64,000 nucleotides of DNA, taken from the NCBI RefSeq assembly GCF_901000735.1, contig NC_081543.1, positions 23,517,515 to 23,581,514 of the forward strand, written 5' to 3'. Position numbers and translations under genes: made by a program. Every line of letters begins with the position of its first letter. Within the stretch, counting starts at the first letter, position 1. Below are positions 1-11,159 of the stretch, piece by piece. The DNA is from Corylus avellana. Its lineage: Eukaryota > Streptophyta > Magnoliopsida > Fagales > Betulaceae. The notes beneath the pieces are model-generated. The model was not told the origin of the DNA. It saw only the letters and a program-made list of their open reading frames with translations, and searched no databases.

Positions 1-291
1 AAAAATACTCTTCAAATATAACTAATTGAATATTATCTCGTTCAACTAAACTGGAGAAAAAATGCTACACATCCTATATTTTTTTTTTCTAAAAGTTAAT
101 TTTCAAATGATAAATTACATTATAACCTTTTTCATGAAATTTATTATTTTAAAAAGTGTATCATAATACATTATTTAAAAACTAACTTTTAAAACAAAAG
201 TTTAAGATATTTAACATTTTTCAAACCGAAAAGAATTCTAATTTACTCTATGCCTTTAAAAGTAGGACTTTTTGAAAACAATATTACTTTT
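1..291. other. AT-rich intergenic, nothing recognised
   Basis: Homopolymer-rich AT sequence. I see no coding, RNA or transposon signal on either strand. Confidence 0.5.
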
Positions 292-481
292 ATGACTGTC
301 GGCAGCAGTCAATGTAGCCAAAACTAAATAAATAAATAAAAATAAAAATAGATAATATTAATTTGATGACTGTCGGCAGCAGCCAATGTAGCCAAAAATA
401 AATAAATAAATAAAAATAAAAATAAAAATAGAAATAGATAATATTAATTTGACGACTGTCGGCAGCAGCCAATGTAGCCAA
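292..481. repeat. Tandem repeat, unit 74-86 bp, about 2.4 copies
   Basis: The phrase GACTGTCGGCAGCAG followed by CAATGTAGCC starts near 292, 366 and 452, giving periods of 74 and 86 bp. The units differ mainly in the number of AAATA/AAATAA steps between the conserved 33-bp cores. The open frames across this stretch are low-complexity by-products. Confidence 0.9.
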
Positions 482-770
482 AAATAAAAATATAGAGATT
501 AGCAGGCGTAAAGATCATTTGATGTCTTGTTGGATGTGAGAGATAAGATAGGCTCAAGCTGCATTAAAAGTTTGGCAACCAGACAAATCATCAAATATAG
601 GAGGGATAAATCCCAGCAAAATAATTCAAAATTTCTAAGTCTTTAAGTAAAACGAATACGCGGGGTAATACGCATAACAAATCCTCACATAGTCATGCGG
701 GGGGCAATTCACATAAATTATCTTGATTTCTGATTACGATAAATTATGTTGCCATGACATATTAAATGTG
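482..770. other. Intergenic, no gene seen
   Basis: AT-rich sequence with no supported gene. A short phrase containing TAGTCATGCGGGG recurs in altered form near 2087, which suggests old dispersed repeat DNA. Confidence 0.4.
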
Positions 771-1433
771 TTTAAATAAGGATAAATATGTTATAAGTCC
801 CTCAATCAACTCGTTAAAATTAAAAAATTTGAAGTTTTTTTTTTCTCAAATTTTTAGTCACTGAGTTAATTGAAATGCCAATAAAATATCTACCGTTAAA
901 TTTTTGTAACGTCCGTTAGTTTCAACCAAAACACCGTTTTGTCCCATCAGCATAATAATTTTTTATTAATTTAACTTAAAAATTAAATTTTTTAAAAAAT
1001 TCAATGGATGCTTTTTTTTATTTTTTATTTTTCAAAGCAAAGAGTGCTTGGTAGTTGGAAGTTGGAGGCCTTGAATAACGGCAGCAATAGAAAACCAAAG
1101 CAGGCCGGCCACCCTAGGGGTGGGCAAACTACCACTTGCCCACCCCTGGGAGGTTGGAGGGTGGCAGCTCCACCTTTGGCCAACCCTTCAACTTTTTTTT
1201 TTAAAAAAAATAATAATAAAAATAAAAATAAATTAATAAAAAATTATTATTTTGATGTGACAAAATGGTTCATTTTGATTGGAACTAATGGGCGTTACAA
1301 AAATCTAATGGTAAGAATTTTATTGGCATTTTGATTAACTAAGGAAGTAAAAGTTTTTTTAAAAAAAACCTAAATATTTTTTAGTTTTGGCGAGTTGACT
1401 TAAAGATTTATAATATATTTACCATTTAAATAA
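771..1433. mobile_element. Non-autonomous MULE-type foldback element, 645 bp, 9-bp TSD
   Basis: The element (780-1424) has terminal inverted repeats of roughly 230 bp. The left end, from GGATAAATATGTTATAAGTC through the GCCAATAAAAT block near 880, matches the reverse complement of 1424 back to about 1200. The match runs past the TTTTTGTAACG block to the CATAATAATTTTTTATTAA block. It is flanked by TTTAAATAA at 771-779 and 1425-1433. Long TIRs with a 9-bp TSD are the usual signature of Mutator-like elements. The unique centre (about 1040-1200) is GC-richer and shows no recognisable gene; the open frame at 1008-1334 runs through the TIR and is not taken as coding. Confidence 0.75.
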
Positions 1434-2237
1434 ATGTATTGAAAGAAAATGAGTTTTTAAGAGAAAATGTGACGTGAAAATATGATTTTGTGAAAAGTAT
1501 TTTTATGTGATTAAGTTATAATATTTCATGGGAAATAAAGGACCAAATAATGCGAAAAGTGTGCACCTAAGGAGGAATAAACTCGTAGCAACCCGTATAT
1601 GGTTATGCAGGGATAATTAGGGGTGCAAATGCATGTGGTTAGGGTTAATTGCCTAAGTGGTAAAAAGAGTTCAAAAAATGTTAAAAAGTTATTATTATTT
1701 TTTTATATAAAAAAAAAAAAAAAAAATCGATGCTGTTTTTATGGTAATATGGTAATATGACACTACTCTACTACATACGACATTATTTCTAAATTTTTAT
1801 AAATTTTTATATATATTTAAACATAAAAAAAGTCGTTTCATGTATATATATATATATATATAGTTAGCAGTTAATAGTCAGTGATTTTTTCAAAACATAA
1901 ACTCTCGAATCGTAACCGCCTAAGTAGTTAGTGATTTTTCTTAACCTCTTTCAAAAGCAGTTAGGGATTAGTGCAATTAGAGATTAGCGCACGGTTAATA
2001 CGCATGGCAAAATATTTTAATTTTATCATGTGTATTAATCACCTGCCTTTTTACCCCGAGAAATGATAAACATAGCCCTCAGATAGTCATGTGGGGGCAA
2101 TACACATGACAAAAGTGTAATTATTCATTAGACAATGTTGGTAGATGTATTTATAAAGTATGCATGAAATATGATATGATAATTAGTACAATTTGATGTT
2201 TACATTTTCATGTATAACAGTTTTACGAACTTGATAT
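1434..2237. other. Intergenic, simple repeats only
   Basis: AT-rich sequence with poly(A) near 1706-1727 and a (TA)n run near 1846-1861. The phrase TAGTCATGTGGGGG near 2087 resembles one near 697. No gene is supported. Confidence 0.4.
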
Positions 2238-2287
2238 TATAGAATATGGGGGTGATATATATATATATATCACCCCCATATTCTATA
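2238..2287. repeat. Perfect 50-bp palindrome (cruciform-prone)
   Basis: A 17-nt arm at 2238-2254 containing TAGAATATGGGGGTG is followed by (AT)8 and then by its exact reverse complement at 2271-2287. Every base from 2238 pairs with one counting back from 2287. A further (AT)n tract follows. Confidence 0.95.
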
Positions 2288-2299
2288 TATATATATATA

Positions 2300-3172
2300 T
2301 AGTAAAAGAAAAACATTTGCTCCTAGTAGAGGGTGTTCTCCCCTTCCTTCCTTCTTCTTCTCTGGTTTTTCTACTCCTTCCCTTCCTTCCCCGCCTTTTC
2401 CCTCTCTCTTTTTCCCTTTTTGCTTGTCTTTGTTTTATGCTTGTTTGTTTGTTTTTGGCACACTTTGTGGGTGTCGTTTTTGGGAGATTCACTCAAACTA
2501 TCCCCCAATTTTTTGAGTGCGTTGTTGATCTCCTCCGCGTGGTTTTATCGTCCACTGTTCAATGCCAAGTCTGTCATCGCGCCCCCCACCGCGTTTCACT
2601 GGCCCTATTCGCTTGCAACGCCAGCTTTGGTTTCCGGCAAGCACGCGATCAGCCTTTCTTCCAGTCACCGTCATCCGCCTAGTGTGCTCCTGTTTTTTTT
2701 TTTTTTCCTTTTATTTTCCCTGTATTTTTCAGTTTCTATTGTTTTTTCCTCTGCTATTTGTTCCTTATTTTATATTTCCTGTTGTTTTGTTGCTTGTAAT
2801 AAGGCTTTGTTCTCTTGTTGATCCGTGGGGTATTTGTTTATGGTCCAGACCCTTGGGTTGTGGATGATATCTATATTCTGGCTTTCGGGTCGAGGAATAA
2901 GAGTTTCGGCATGAGAGTTTTCTACTCCCAGGTCGAAGAATAAGAACTACCTATGCATTGGAATGAGTTTGTCTGGAGCAGATCTATTGTTATATTTGAA
3001 GATTAGTCATAGGTTAGTGGATTTTGTTTGAGATTGGGATGGTTATATCTTTGACATTTGTAACCTTGTTGCTTCGGCTATGGTTGCTGTAGAGCTTTTT
3101 ACTCTGTATTATAAAAGCTTTATGCTCGTATTATCTTTAAATAAATGTGACTGGAATGTTTTCGTCTTAAAA
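2300..3172 (+). mobile_element. Poly(A)-tailed retroposon, LINE-derived or SINE-like
   Basis: A pyrimidine-rich 5' part (2330-2440), a GC-richer middle and a 3' end with TTTAAATAAATGTGACTGG run into an 11-A tail at 3162-3172. This layout (T/C-rich leader, no RT domain, terminal A-tract) resembles the better defined minus-strand retroposon at 29153-30177, although the two are not obviously homologous. The open frames at 2317-2867 are low-complexity Phe/Leu/Ser-rich and are not supported as genes. The 5' boundary is uncertain because it abuts the (AT)n tract, and I found no clear TSD. Confidence 0.45.
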
Positions 3173-3221
3173 AAAAAAATTGGTTTTTAATAGGTACGTA
3201 TAAACTAAAGCTCTAGACTTG

Positions 3222-3471
3222 ATTTACAAATGACAAAAATTTCCTTCAATTTGGAGAAGATATCTTCCAACTCATATAAAATAGTATCAAGTATCTATAA
3301 ATGTATATTTAAAAAGCACATTAAATTTAGTCTAAATTAGTGTACTACTATTAATGAGGTTAAAAATTTAATACATATTTTAAATGTTTATAAATACTTA
3401 ATATTATTTTATATAAGTTGAATAATATTTCTTTCAGATTAATTTTAAATTTTTTTTTGTCCATTTACAAA
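3222..3471. mobile_element. MITE, 232 bp, 9-bp TSD
   Basis: The direct repeat ATTTACAAA (3222-3230 and 3463-3471) brackets an inverted-repeat body. The left half (CATATAAAATAGTATCAAGT near 3277) matches the reverse complement of the right half near 3400-3425, with about one mismatch in six. The 9-bp TSD suggests a Mutator-mobilised miniature element. Confidence 0.6.
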
Positions 3472-4003
3472 ACAATTATGAAATTTTGTAAAAACAAAAA
3501 ACTCAAATTTTCATTTAATCATTTAATTCATTATAAAATGTCATGTCTGGGGTAAAAAGAGTAGAATTTCACGCAATTCTGTTGTCTGTCTGACATGGTA
3601 TGATGTTTTTTAACTTTTTATTACTGACGTACGAGATCTGACTCTGAATGTCAGGTCATTTTCATCTCTTATCCTTTCAAATCATTTTTTTTTTTTTTTT
3701 TAATGTAAAATTAATTATTATGATTACAATGATTTGCAATCAATTTCACATGGTATACAAATATTTTAAGTTTCTTGCAAAAAAAAAAAAAAATTAAGAG
3801 CTTTAATAGGCTGCAAAAATAATTAATAAGTTCCTATACTTCATTTTCCTCTAATAATCTAATGCTTGTAACCAAATCGTTAAATGTCACGTCAATATCA
3901 ATAAAATTTTGACTCATCCATAAAATTTGCTTTTTACTTTGATGGTTTCTGCCAAAAAAATTAGGTAAAAGTTGAACTATAGAAATTTTTTCTAAATTAA
4001 TTC
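3472..4003. other. Intergenic, no gene seen
   Basis: AT-rich sequence with T and A homopolymers near 3688 and 3781. No coding or RNA gene is supported. Confidence 0.4.
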
Positions 4004-4199
4004 GGAGCAAATTTCATTCAACATACTTCAATAGGTGACAAGTGTCATCTCTCACATTTTTTTAATATTTTTAATAATTATTTATTATCATTCTACTAAC
4101 TTAAGACTTTAAATATTAATTTTTTAGAAACAAAAAAATGTTAAATGATACTTATCACTTATTGAAATAGGTCGAGAAAATTTCCTGAAATTTGTGTCC
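4004..4199. mobile_element. Possible MITE (imperfect inverted repeat)
   Basis: The left arm GGAGCAAATTTCA followed by CAATAGGTGACAAGTGTCAT is matched imperfectly by the reverse complement of 4125-4199 (GGACACAAATTTCAGG, CAATAAGTGATAAGTATCAT). No flanking duplication was found, so the boundaries are provisional. Confidence 0.35.
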
Positions 4200-4674
4200 A
4201 AAGTTGAATGTAAAAATCTATTTGTTACTTTTTCATACAACAAATGGATCTTAGAACATTTTTATATTACAAAAAGCTTATTACAACTAGTGCAACCACA
4301 AGAATTAATTTTGAAATTTTGTTCTTTATTTATTTTTATTTAATATTAATAAATATTAAGAGTAAAGTAAATCAAAGAAGATATGCATCAAACCCTATCA
4401 GCTGCCTACTTCATCTACCAATTAGGTATACTATTAGGAATTTCTACCATTCTTCTTCATCAAACCCAATTAATGCACAATTTCTACCATTCTCCAAAGA
4501 CTTTGAGCAAAGGAGAAATACTACAGGGTGTTCCTCCATGCCAATCGTCGCATTATATTTATGGGATCTTCATCTACTAGTTGTGGCAAAAGACAATAAG
4601 TACTGCCATTTCACAATAAAAGGAATTCAAGAAGACCGAAATAAACCACTTCAAGAATTTTCTTATCATTTTTT

Positions 4675-5011
4675 GTGAATCTTCCATATCAGAGCCACCT
4701 CGATCAGTATGAGATTGCATATGATTTTTATTATCTTCCTAGTTTGTTGCTTCTCAGAGTTTCCCAAATCCAAACTCTTAACAAGAGGAAACAACTAAAG
4801 AAGCTAAAAACTAAAGGTATATTATATTTTAAATGCATTTATTTTTTGGGGTCTTTTTTCCCTTTCAATTGTTCATTTAAGATCATATAATTTAAAATTT
4901 TTGGTTAATAAATTTATTGAAACATTCCCTTTCTATTCTTTAGGAAGCCAAGAAGGACGTGAGAGAACTAAATTCAGTAAATCGACACCAAAATTCACTA
5001 TGCTCTCATAG
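4675..5011 (+). other. Weak candidate for two 3'-terminal exons of an unknown gene
   Basis: An open frame (4675-4816) ends exactly at a donor-like AAAG|GTATAT. A 127-bp AT-rich intron-like stretch ends in a pyrimidine-rich acceptor TTCTTTAG at 4943, and the frame continues in phase to TAG at 5009-5011. The joined tail would be basic, ending in residues such as KSTPKFTMLS. There is no in-frame ATG, so it would have to be the end of something further upstream. An alternative frame from 4708 encodes a short hydrophobic peptide that stops after about 25 residues. I recognise no family, and chance in AT-rich DNA is a fair alternative. The MULE at 5036 lies 25 bp downstream. Confidence 0.12.
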
Positions 5012-5035
5012 ATGGGGTTTGTAATATAGTTAACC

Positions 5036-6424
5036 TTAATTAAAGGGAAAAGTATTACTTTACCCCCCCCCCCCAAAAAAGTTTGAGCCGATTTTTAATT
5101 CGACCCCCAATGTTTTAATTTTTGCAATACACCCCCCAAAGTTTGAGCCGATTTTCAATTTGACCTTCAATGTTTCAATTTTTGCAATGCACCCCCCAAA
5201 GTTTAAATTTTTTTCAATTCTACCTTTCCGTTAGTCGATGCCGTCTTATCTAACGGAATTGTGATCACGTGATCCGCATGTGATCACTTAAACCCATTCT
5301 TTCCCCAAAATGACCCCACCCACACGATTAATCCTCTACCTTCACACAAGCTCACATGCGCCTACCCAAGTTAGCTCACCTCATCATCACCAACACACAT
5401 CTCACCTCACTTAGAGCAACTAGGGTTCTTGCACTGAAGAGAGAAAGCATTCTGGTTCAAGGGTAGACGCAAACGTGAGTGAGAGTGGATCTAGGGTTCT
5501 TGTGCTGAAGGGAAAACGATGTACTCTACCTCAAGTCCTGGTGCATCGCTTGGTTTCACTCAAAGCGGAGCTTCACTTCATCGCAACAGCTTTGCTAATG
5601 TGAGAGGCCGATGATTGTCAAAACAACTCAAATAAAGAAAAATTTTGGGAGGAGATTTGTGGGTTGTGAAAATTACAGACACCATATTGTGCTCCCAAAA
5701 TTACACAATTACAAAAACCACATTGTCCTCCCAAAAACCATATTACACAAGGTTTTCGTGATTGTGTAATTTTGGGAGCATAATGAGGTGTCTCTAGTTT
5801 TCGCAACCCACTAACCTCCAAAATTTTTCTCTATTTGAGCTGTTTTCACAATCATCAGCCGCTCACAGTAGCAAAGCCGCTACAGTAAAGATGAAGCTCC
5901 ACTTTGAGTGGAACCAAGCGATGCACCAGGACTTGAAGTAGACTCCATCGTTTTTCCTTCAGCACAAGAACCCTAGATCCACTCTCACTCACGTCTACGT
6001 CTACCCTTGAACCAGTGTGCTTTCTCTCTTCAACACAAGAACCCTAGTTGCTCTAAGTGAGGTGAGATGCATGTTGGTGATGGTGAGGTGAGCTAACTTG
6101 GGTAGGCGCACGTGAACTTGGGTGAGGGTAAAGGATTAATCGTGTGGGTGGGGGCATTTTGGGGAAAGAATGAGCTTAAGTGATCACGTGCGGGTCACGA
6201 GATCATAGTTTCATCAAATAAGACGGCATCGACTAACGGAGAGGCGGAATTGAAAAAATTTTAAACTTTGGGGTGGTGCATTGCAAAAATTGAAACATTG
6301 GGGATCGAATTGAAAATCAGCTCCAACTTTTGGGGGGTACATTGCAAAAATTGAAACATTGGGAGTACAATTGAAAATCAGCTCAAACGTTGGGGGGGTA
6401 AAGTGTACTTTTCCCTTAATTAAA
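5036..6424. mobile_element. Foldback MULE, 1371 bp, ~0.64-kb arms, 9-bp TSD
   Basis: The TSD TTAATTAAA at 5036-5044 and 6416-6424 flanks an element at 5045-6415 that starts GGGAAAAGTA and ends TACTTTTCCC. Almost the whole element is one inverted repeat. The left arm (repeated units of CAATGTTT..TTTTTGCAAT..CACCCCCCAAAG, then GTGATCACGTG, then a CTAGGGTTCTTG block) is mirrored by the right arm. A small centre near 5640-5800 carries the TTGTGCTCCCAAAATTACAC unit that also sits downstream of the transposase at 22349-22463. It encodes no transposase, so it was presumably mobilised by the autonomous MULE nearby. The open frames at 5618-5821 and 6214-6447 fall within the arms and are not genes. Confidence 0.9.
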
Positions 6425-6773
6425 GGTATTAGCACAAGCACCCACAATGAGAGAGTGTTGCTCGAGATTCTACTGTTTTGATGATGGACAAGACATTCCT
6501 TAATGGGTTAAATAATTAAGTAAAAAACTGACTTGTAAATTTAACTAGTTAGTGATTGACTTGTATATATACACTTAATCTTTCACCAATTATAGATTGG
6601 TCAATTTGTAGCAAAAGTTGTAGTATTCTAAACATTTTCCTAAATAAAATAGAATTCTCTCTGTTTCAAGTGAAATGGGATGAGTCATTTCATTGTTAGA
6701 TTTAAATTTCATACATCTAATGATGGATATATTACCAAATAGTGAATATATTGCTACATTATTTAAATTTTTT
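6425..6773. other. Intergenic spacer between two MULEs
   Basis: AT-rich sequence with no supported feature. Confidence 0.4.
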
Positions 6774-7048
6774 AGGAAAAATTATACTTTACCCCCTATA
6801 GTTTGAACCGATTTTCAATTCGACTCCCAAGTTTCAGTTTTTACAATGCACCCCACCAAAGTTTAAATTTTTTTTTTCAATTTGGCCTATCTGTTAGTCA
6901 CTACTGTCTTCTCTGAAGGAAATGTGATCACCTAACCCGCACGTGATCACCTAACCCGCACGTGATCACTTAAACTTATTTGTTCCCCAAAATGCCCCCA
7001 CCCACACGCTTATTCCTTACCCACACCCAAGCTCCACGTGCGCCTAGC
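6774..7048. mobile_element. Left terminal arm of a second MULE, cut by element A
   Basis: The sequence from AGGAAAAATTATACTTTACC follows the left arm of the 5045-6415 foldback element almost block by block. It shows the CAATGCACC unit, CACGTGATCACTTAAAC, CCCCACCCACACG and GTGCGCCTA. It stops at the CTAGC that became the TSD of element A. The MULE interior resumes at 13179. The terminal GGG has become AGG. This is most likely the left end of the autonomous MULE whose transposase lies at 17777-21724. Confidence 0.75.
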
Positions 7049-8442
7049 TGATGTACAAATTTAATTGTACTCGTAAGCGCATGAGTCGTGTGCAATATAG
7101 TGTGTGTGAAAGTGCGAGGTCGATCCACAGGGAATTGTGTTTGTGAAATTTAATTTCTATCTAAATCAATTATATCTTAACCTAGTTCCGAATGATTTTG
7201 ATTTTGAAAATAAACTAACATAAACTAAATAAAATAAAAATAGTCAAAAGATAAACGACTAAGGTTTTAGAATTCACCTCACCAAATCAAAGCATACATT
7301 CTTATGTTTTCATTCATGCATCCGACAAACAATTAAACCCTATATATGTTCTATTGTTTTTTTATAAACCAATTGAATCATTCGATGAATCCATCTCTAT
7401 TACAAATCACAACGAATATCCAATTGAGATCAAATCATCCATTGTATCCGTAAATCACAATGGATATAAGTCTCAATCAAATCATTCGATGTATCCGTTG
7501 GATGAAACACAACGAATATCCAACATTTTCACGATTTATAAACAACAATCAATCACAATTTTGTCACACAATTGAACTGAAACGAACATACATTACATTA
7601 AACGATGGATTTGTACGAACGAAACATAAAAATATAAAACTAATCAATGGTGAGGCTTCATCTTCAACCTTAGTTGAAGAATTAGCCTCTCATGACAAAA
7701 GAAATCATAAAGAAACTAAATTACTTCATTAAAATTAAAAACTTACAAAAGAATTCGAGTTCCAAGCTACAAAAACCCAGAAAACACGGAAAGCGACCAA
7801 GAACGGCGCCCCCGGCGCGTCTTCGTCTGATCCCCCTCAATTGTGAGGCTTAGAGGTCTATTTGTAGGGCTTAGGAGAGTCCTAGAAGCCCTAGTAATCC
7901 TAGGAATTTTGGAGATTTAAGTCCAAGCCCAATTAGGTTAAAGAAAACCTAAGCCCAAATCGGAATAGGATTCGCCCAGAATTGCAGTCCTATCTTGCGG
8001 CGTGATTTTGGCCTTGCGGCGCTCCGAATTGGGAAAATACTATTTCACAATGAATTATATAAGTTTGAGTTATCTTTCCAATGCCACTTGAATTACCTAA
8101 ATCGGATATCTGAACTGAAAGTTATGGCCAAAATACCGAGACATATTCAGAATCCAATTTTGCATCCAATCCGATTTGACTTCAAATTGAGAAATTCCGA
8201 ATTAATCCTTTCCTTTATTTGATTAAACTTTAACCATGATTGGTTAAGCTTAACCATATCTTCTAGATCTTCCCAATTTGCCCTTTAAGCTTGGAATTTT
8301 TCCAGAAACGCTTTATTTTCTTCCAAAAGCCTATAAAACAAAGAAAATACAAAAAGGAAGTAAAATGGCCTAATTAACCAAAACTAAAGGATTAAAACAT
8401 GCAAGTTAAGGGCTGAAAATATGAATATTCTAGCACTTATCA
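7049..8442 (-). repeat. 3' LTR of element A
   Basis: On the plus strand it runs TGATGTACAAA to CACTTATCA, so in element orientation it starts TGATAAGTGCTAG. It is the same length as the other LTR and differs by scattered substitutions (roughly 2% by eye). The promoter TATA of the partner LTR (CTATAAATAGACC) reads CTACAAATAGACC here. The U5 half has three or more degenerate repeats of GGATA..TGTGATT..GGATAC. Confidence 0.93.
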
Positions 8443-8456
8443 CACCCCCAAACTTA
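8443..8456 (-). other. Polypurine tract of element A
   Basis: The minus strand reads GTAAGTTTGGGGGTG directly against the 3' LTR start. This is the expected position for the plus-strand primer of reverse transcription. The same tract ends the internal regions of elements B and D. Confidence 0.85.
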
Positions 8457-8547
8457 CATATTGCTAGTCCCTTAGCAATACAAAACTAAAAACAAGAATG
8501 GAAAAACAGAAAACAAAAGATAAATCCATCTTTTGTGGGATGTACGA

Positions 8548-8620
8548 TTGCATTTAGCGTATGCAACAAGCCTTTTAAACCCCTAGGCATCCCTAGAGGA
8601 CGAGTGAAGTCTCGTGAGGG
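8548..8620 (-). other. Conserved three-hairpin block of element A
   Basis: Read on the minus strand, three potential stem-loops follow one another: ACGAG/CTCGT inside CCCT/AGGG, then GCCT/AGGC around GGGGTTT, then TTGCAT/ATGCAA. The block is nearly identical in elements B (45177-45249, 49547-49619) and D (60339-60412), always about 0.1 kb before the 3' polypurine tract. It may be a packaging, dimerisation or export signal of the RNA; that role is inferred, not shown. Confidence 0.6.
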
Positions 8621-9785
8621 TTTAATAGAAATGATACCCACAAACATTTTTAGCACTACGTCATTGACAAACACAATTTTCATACAAACATATGGTTCTC
8701 ATATCATGAGCAGGTTTAACAAAGTAAACACCACAATCAAATCATCAAGCCAACCACAAATCATTCAACTCAAAGGTGGAAATTTGAGACAACACAAGCT
8801 CCAAATGTGCAAAGTGAGACTAACACAAAGTTAAGAGGCTTCAATTTTTCTCAAAGTTTGGTGTACCTCAAAATTCATAGGAATTTACACAAATGAAAAC
8901 ACCAAAGGCTTAGATCAAGACATGCATTTTTTTTTTTTTTTTATATATATATTTTTTATTTTCATTTTTTTTGTGTAGGCTGTGCAATGTTCGGCTCCCT
9001 TAAGCTTTCTAATTGACCTATGTAACGAGTATTGGGCCAGTGACTCCCAAACCAGATGGTTTTAGGGCACTAGATGTAAAACATCCCTAAGGCTTAATTA
9101 CTCAAGTCAAAAAGGCTACGAAGCCAAACTAGCCATACAGTCAACCAAGTTGAATTTCTCATCTTTTTACGCGAACACTCAATGCTTAGTGAGGCATGAG
9201 ATCCGGTTACTCAATGAAAAGCTCAAACTGATGATGACAATTTTTTTTTTTATTTTTTATTTTTTTATTTTTTTTTATTTTTTATCTTCAAGCCAAGGTT
9301 TCATCAACACTTCATCTTACAAATCACAAGGCACACCCTAATCAATCCAAATCTCATACCTCACAAACTTTATGCTAGTGTGCTTGTGATAATCAACTCA
9401 GACATGTGAAGTCTCTCTAATCCACCGAATGAGTCAAAGGACTCGGATTTCTAATGACATGTAGTGTTCAAAAAGTTAAACACACTAATGACATGCAAAC
9501 CACAGTTATGATGTAACTCATGACCAATCAACAACATAGCACAATTTTATTTTATTTTATTTTTTTAAAAAAAAACAAAACAAACAAAAAGACACAAACA
9601 AACAAAAAGACAATGTGTTTGTCCACACCCCCAAACTTAAATGACACATTGTCCCCAATGTAGCAAGAGACACAATACCGTAGGATGCGGAAACTCGAGT
9701 GTGCAAAGGCCAGGGCGTCCCCCAAACTTGAACACCAAAACACCTGTCAAAATCTAGCAGCAATATTTTCTCATAGAAACAAATA

Positions 9786-11159
9786 TCAAAAGATTAATTG
9801 CTGATAGAAATAAAAAGAAAATGACACAAAATGAAATGACAAAAAGGAAAAGAAATCAAAATAAAGTGCTGAAAATAAAAAGAAAGAAAGAATACCACAC
9901 TTTCCTCGATCATTTGGGTGTCCAACCAATCCCTTCCACCCTTTCTTCTTAAGAATTTGATATCCCTCTGGAAGGATGTTTTGCCGTCTTAGGTAGCCTA
10001 GTTGCTTGCTTCGAAGGATCTTCTTATGAACATGGTTCCTAGATTTGTGACCTTGTGTGCATAGATCCTTGAGAATTTCAGCATGAGACGGCTCTTTGAG
10101 ACATTGAAGAATTGAAGGTTGGGGTTCATGAATTGTCTCAAGAGGGATTTTGATGAAGGAGTGAGCTTCAGTACTCACTCCCTTGTCACTGGACAAATTT
10201 GGAGTTGATGGGGGCTCAATGTGATCAACCTGCTCCTCTTTTTCTTTCTCCTCATGGTTACCCACAATGAAAGGCTCAGCTGCTAATGAGGGTGAGTTAG
10301 GGAATGATATCTCAGTGGTTTCCCCATTTTCAATTCGCATCTTAGGAGTGGAGTCCAATAAGGCATCAGCTTGCTCAAGTAACTTGTCAAGGTCTAGGTC
10401 ACATCCAAATTGAGCAAAGCACTTTCCCAATGGGTCCTCTAGACTTGTCTCATCAACAGTCTCCTCAACAATTTTCTCTCTCCTAATTGGGGTGGTGGCT
10501 TTGACATGCTCATGATAAGGATTGCTAGAATCATCCTCATCAATCATGTAGTGCCTTTCAGCCATCAACTGACTTTGAAGCTCTTCTTCCTCTATTCTAG
10601 TGAGTTCAGCAACTAAATAACCAAGCTGTCCTTCCAACTTTTCAATTGCTTGAGTGTTGGCCATGGCTGCATTCTTCACTTCATTTATGGCTTGGGAGTT
10701 GACCATGGTGGCATTTTTAAGCTCTTGCAAGGTTTGGCCATTAGACTGTATGAACTCTTTGAGGGTGTTTTCCAATGATAAATCTTGTGGAGGATAATTG
10801 CAGGGTGCAGGGGTAGAGGATTGGTTGTCGAACTGCGGATATTCAGGATGGTGCAGTTCATCAAATTGGGGAGCATAATTTCCCGTAGCATTAGCTTGTC
10901 ACGAGAAATTAGAATGGTTGCTCCAATCGAGGGTGTAGCAATTGAAATTTGATTCAGACCCCAAACTGGAGAAATTGGTGTTCATCTGCTCATGTGAAAA
11001 ATTGGAAAATTGTCCCCAAGATGGACAATTACCTGAACTATGATAAGGGTTAGAGCAGTATGAACATGGTCCATGTGGGTGAAAATGATGAGGATGGTTG
11101 GAAAAAGCGGGTGCCCTACAACTAAGGGTAGCATTAAAATTACCTAAAGGAAAATTCAT
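9786..11159 (-). pseudogene. Gag-type zinc-knuckle protein of element A, one in-frame stop
   Basis: The likely start is the ATG at 11159; the frame also stays open a few codons upstream from a GTG. The protein begins almost directly with a CCHC knuckle (CSYCSNPYHSSGNC, spacing C-2-C-4-H-4-C). A Gln-rich linker follows, then a helical segment around EKLEGQLGYLVAEL and the motif EEEELQSQLMAERHYMIDED. An acidic stretch and a basic tail with NILPEGYQILKKKGWK close the protein. The capsid part that normally precedes the knuckle, and all pol domains that normally follow, are absent. A TGA at 10899-10901 interrupts it where element D has Trp, so TGG to TGA is the simplest cause; the frame resumes at once and runs to 9786. 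It is the equivalent of the ORFs at 42760 and 47149. Family level is secure, function unknown. Confidence 0.75.

Noticed and set aside
1..2237. A possible LTR pair suggested by TAGTCATGxGGGG phrases at 697 and 2087
   Set aside because: Only about 25 bp are similar, with no TG..CA ends, primer site or TSD.
2317..2867. Three overlapping frames rich in Phe, Ser and Leu
   Set aside because: Pyrimidine-rich DNA gives such frames by composition; no motif was recognised.
7354..8222. Frames repeated at 12087-12953
   Set aside because: Both sets are LTR sequence of element A, so not host genes.
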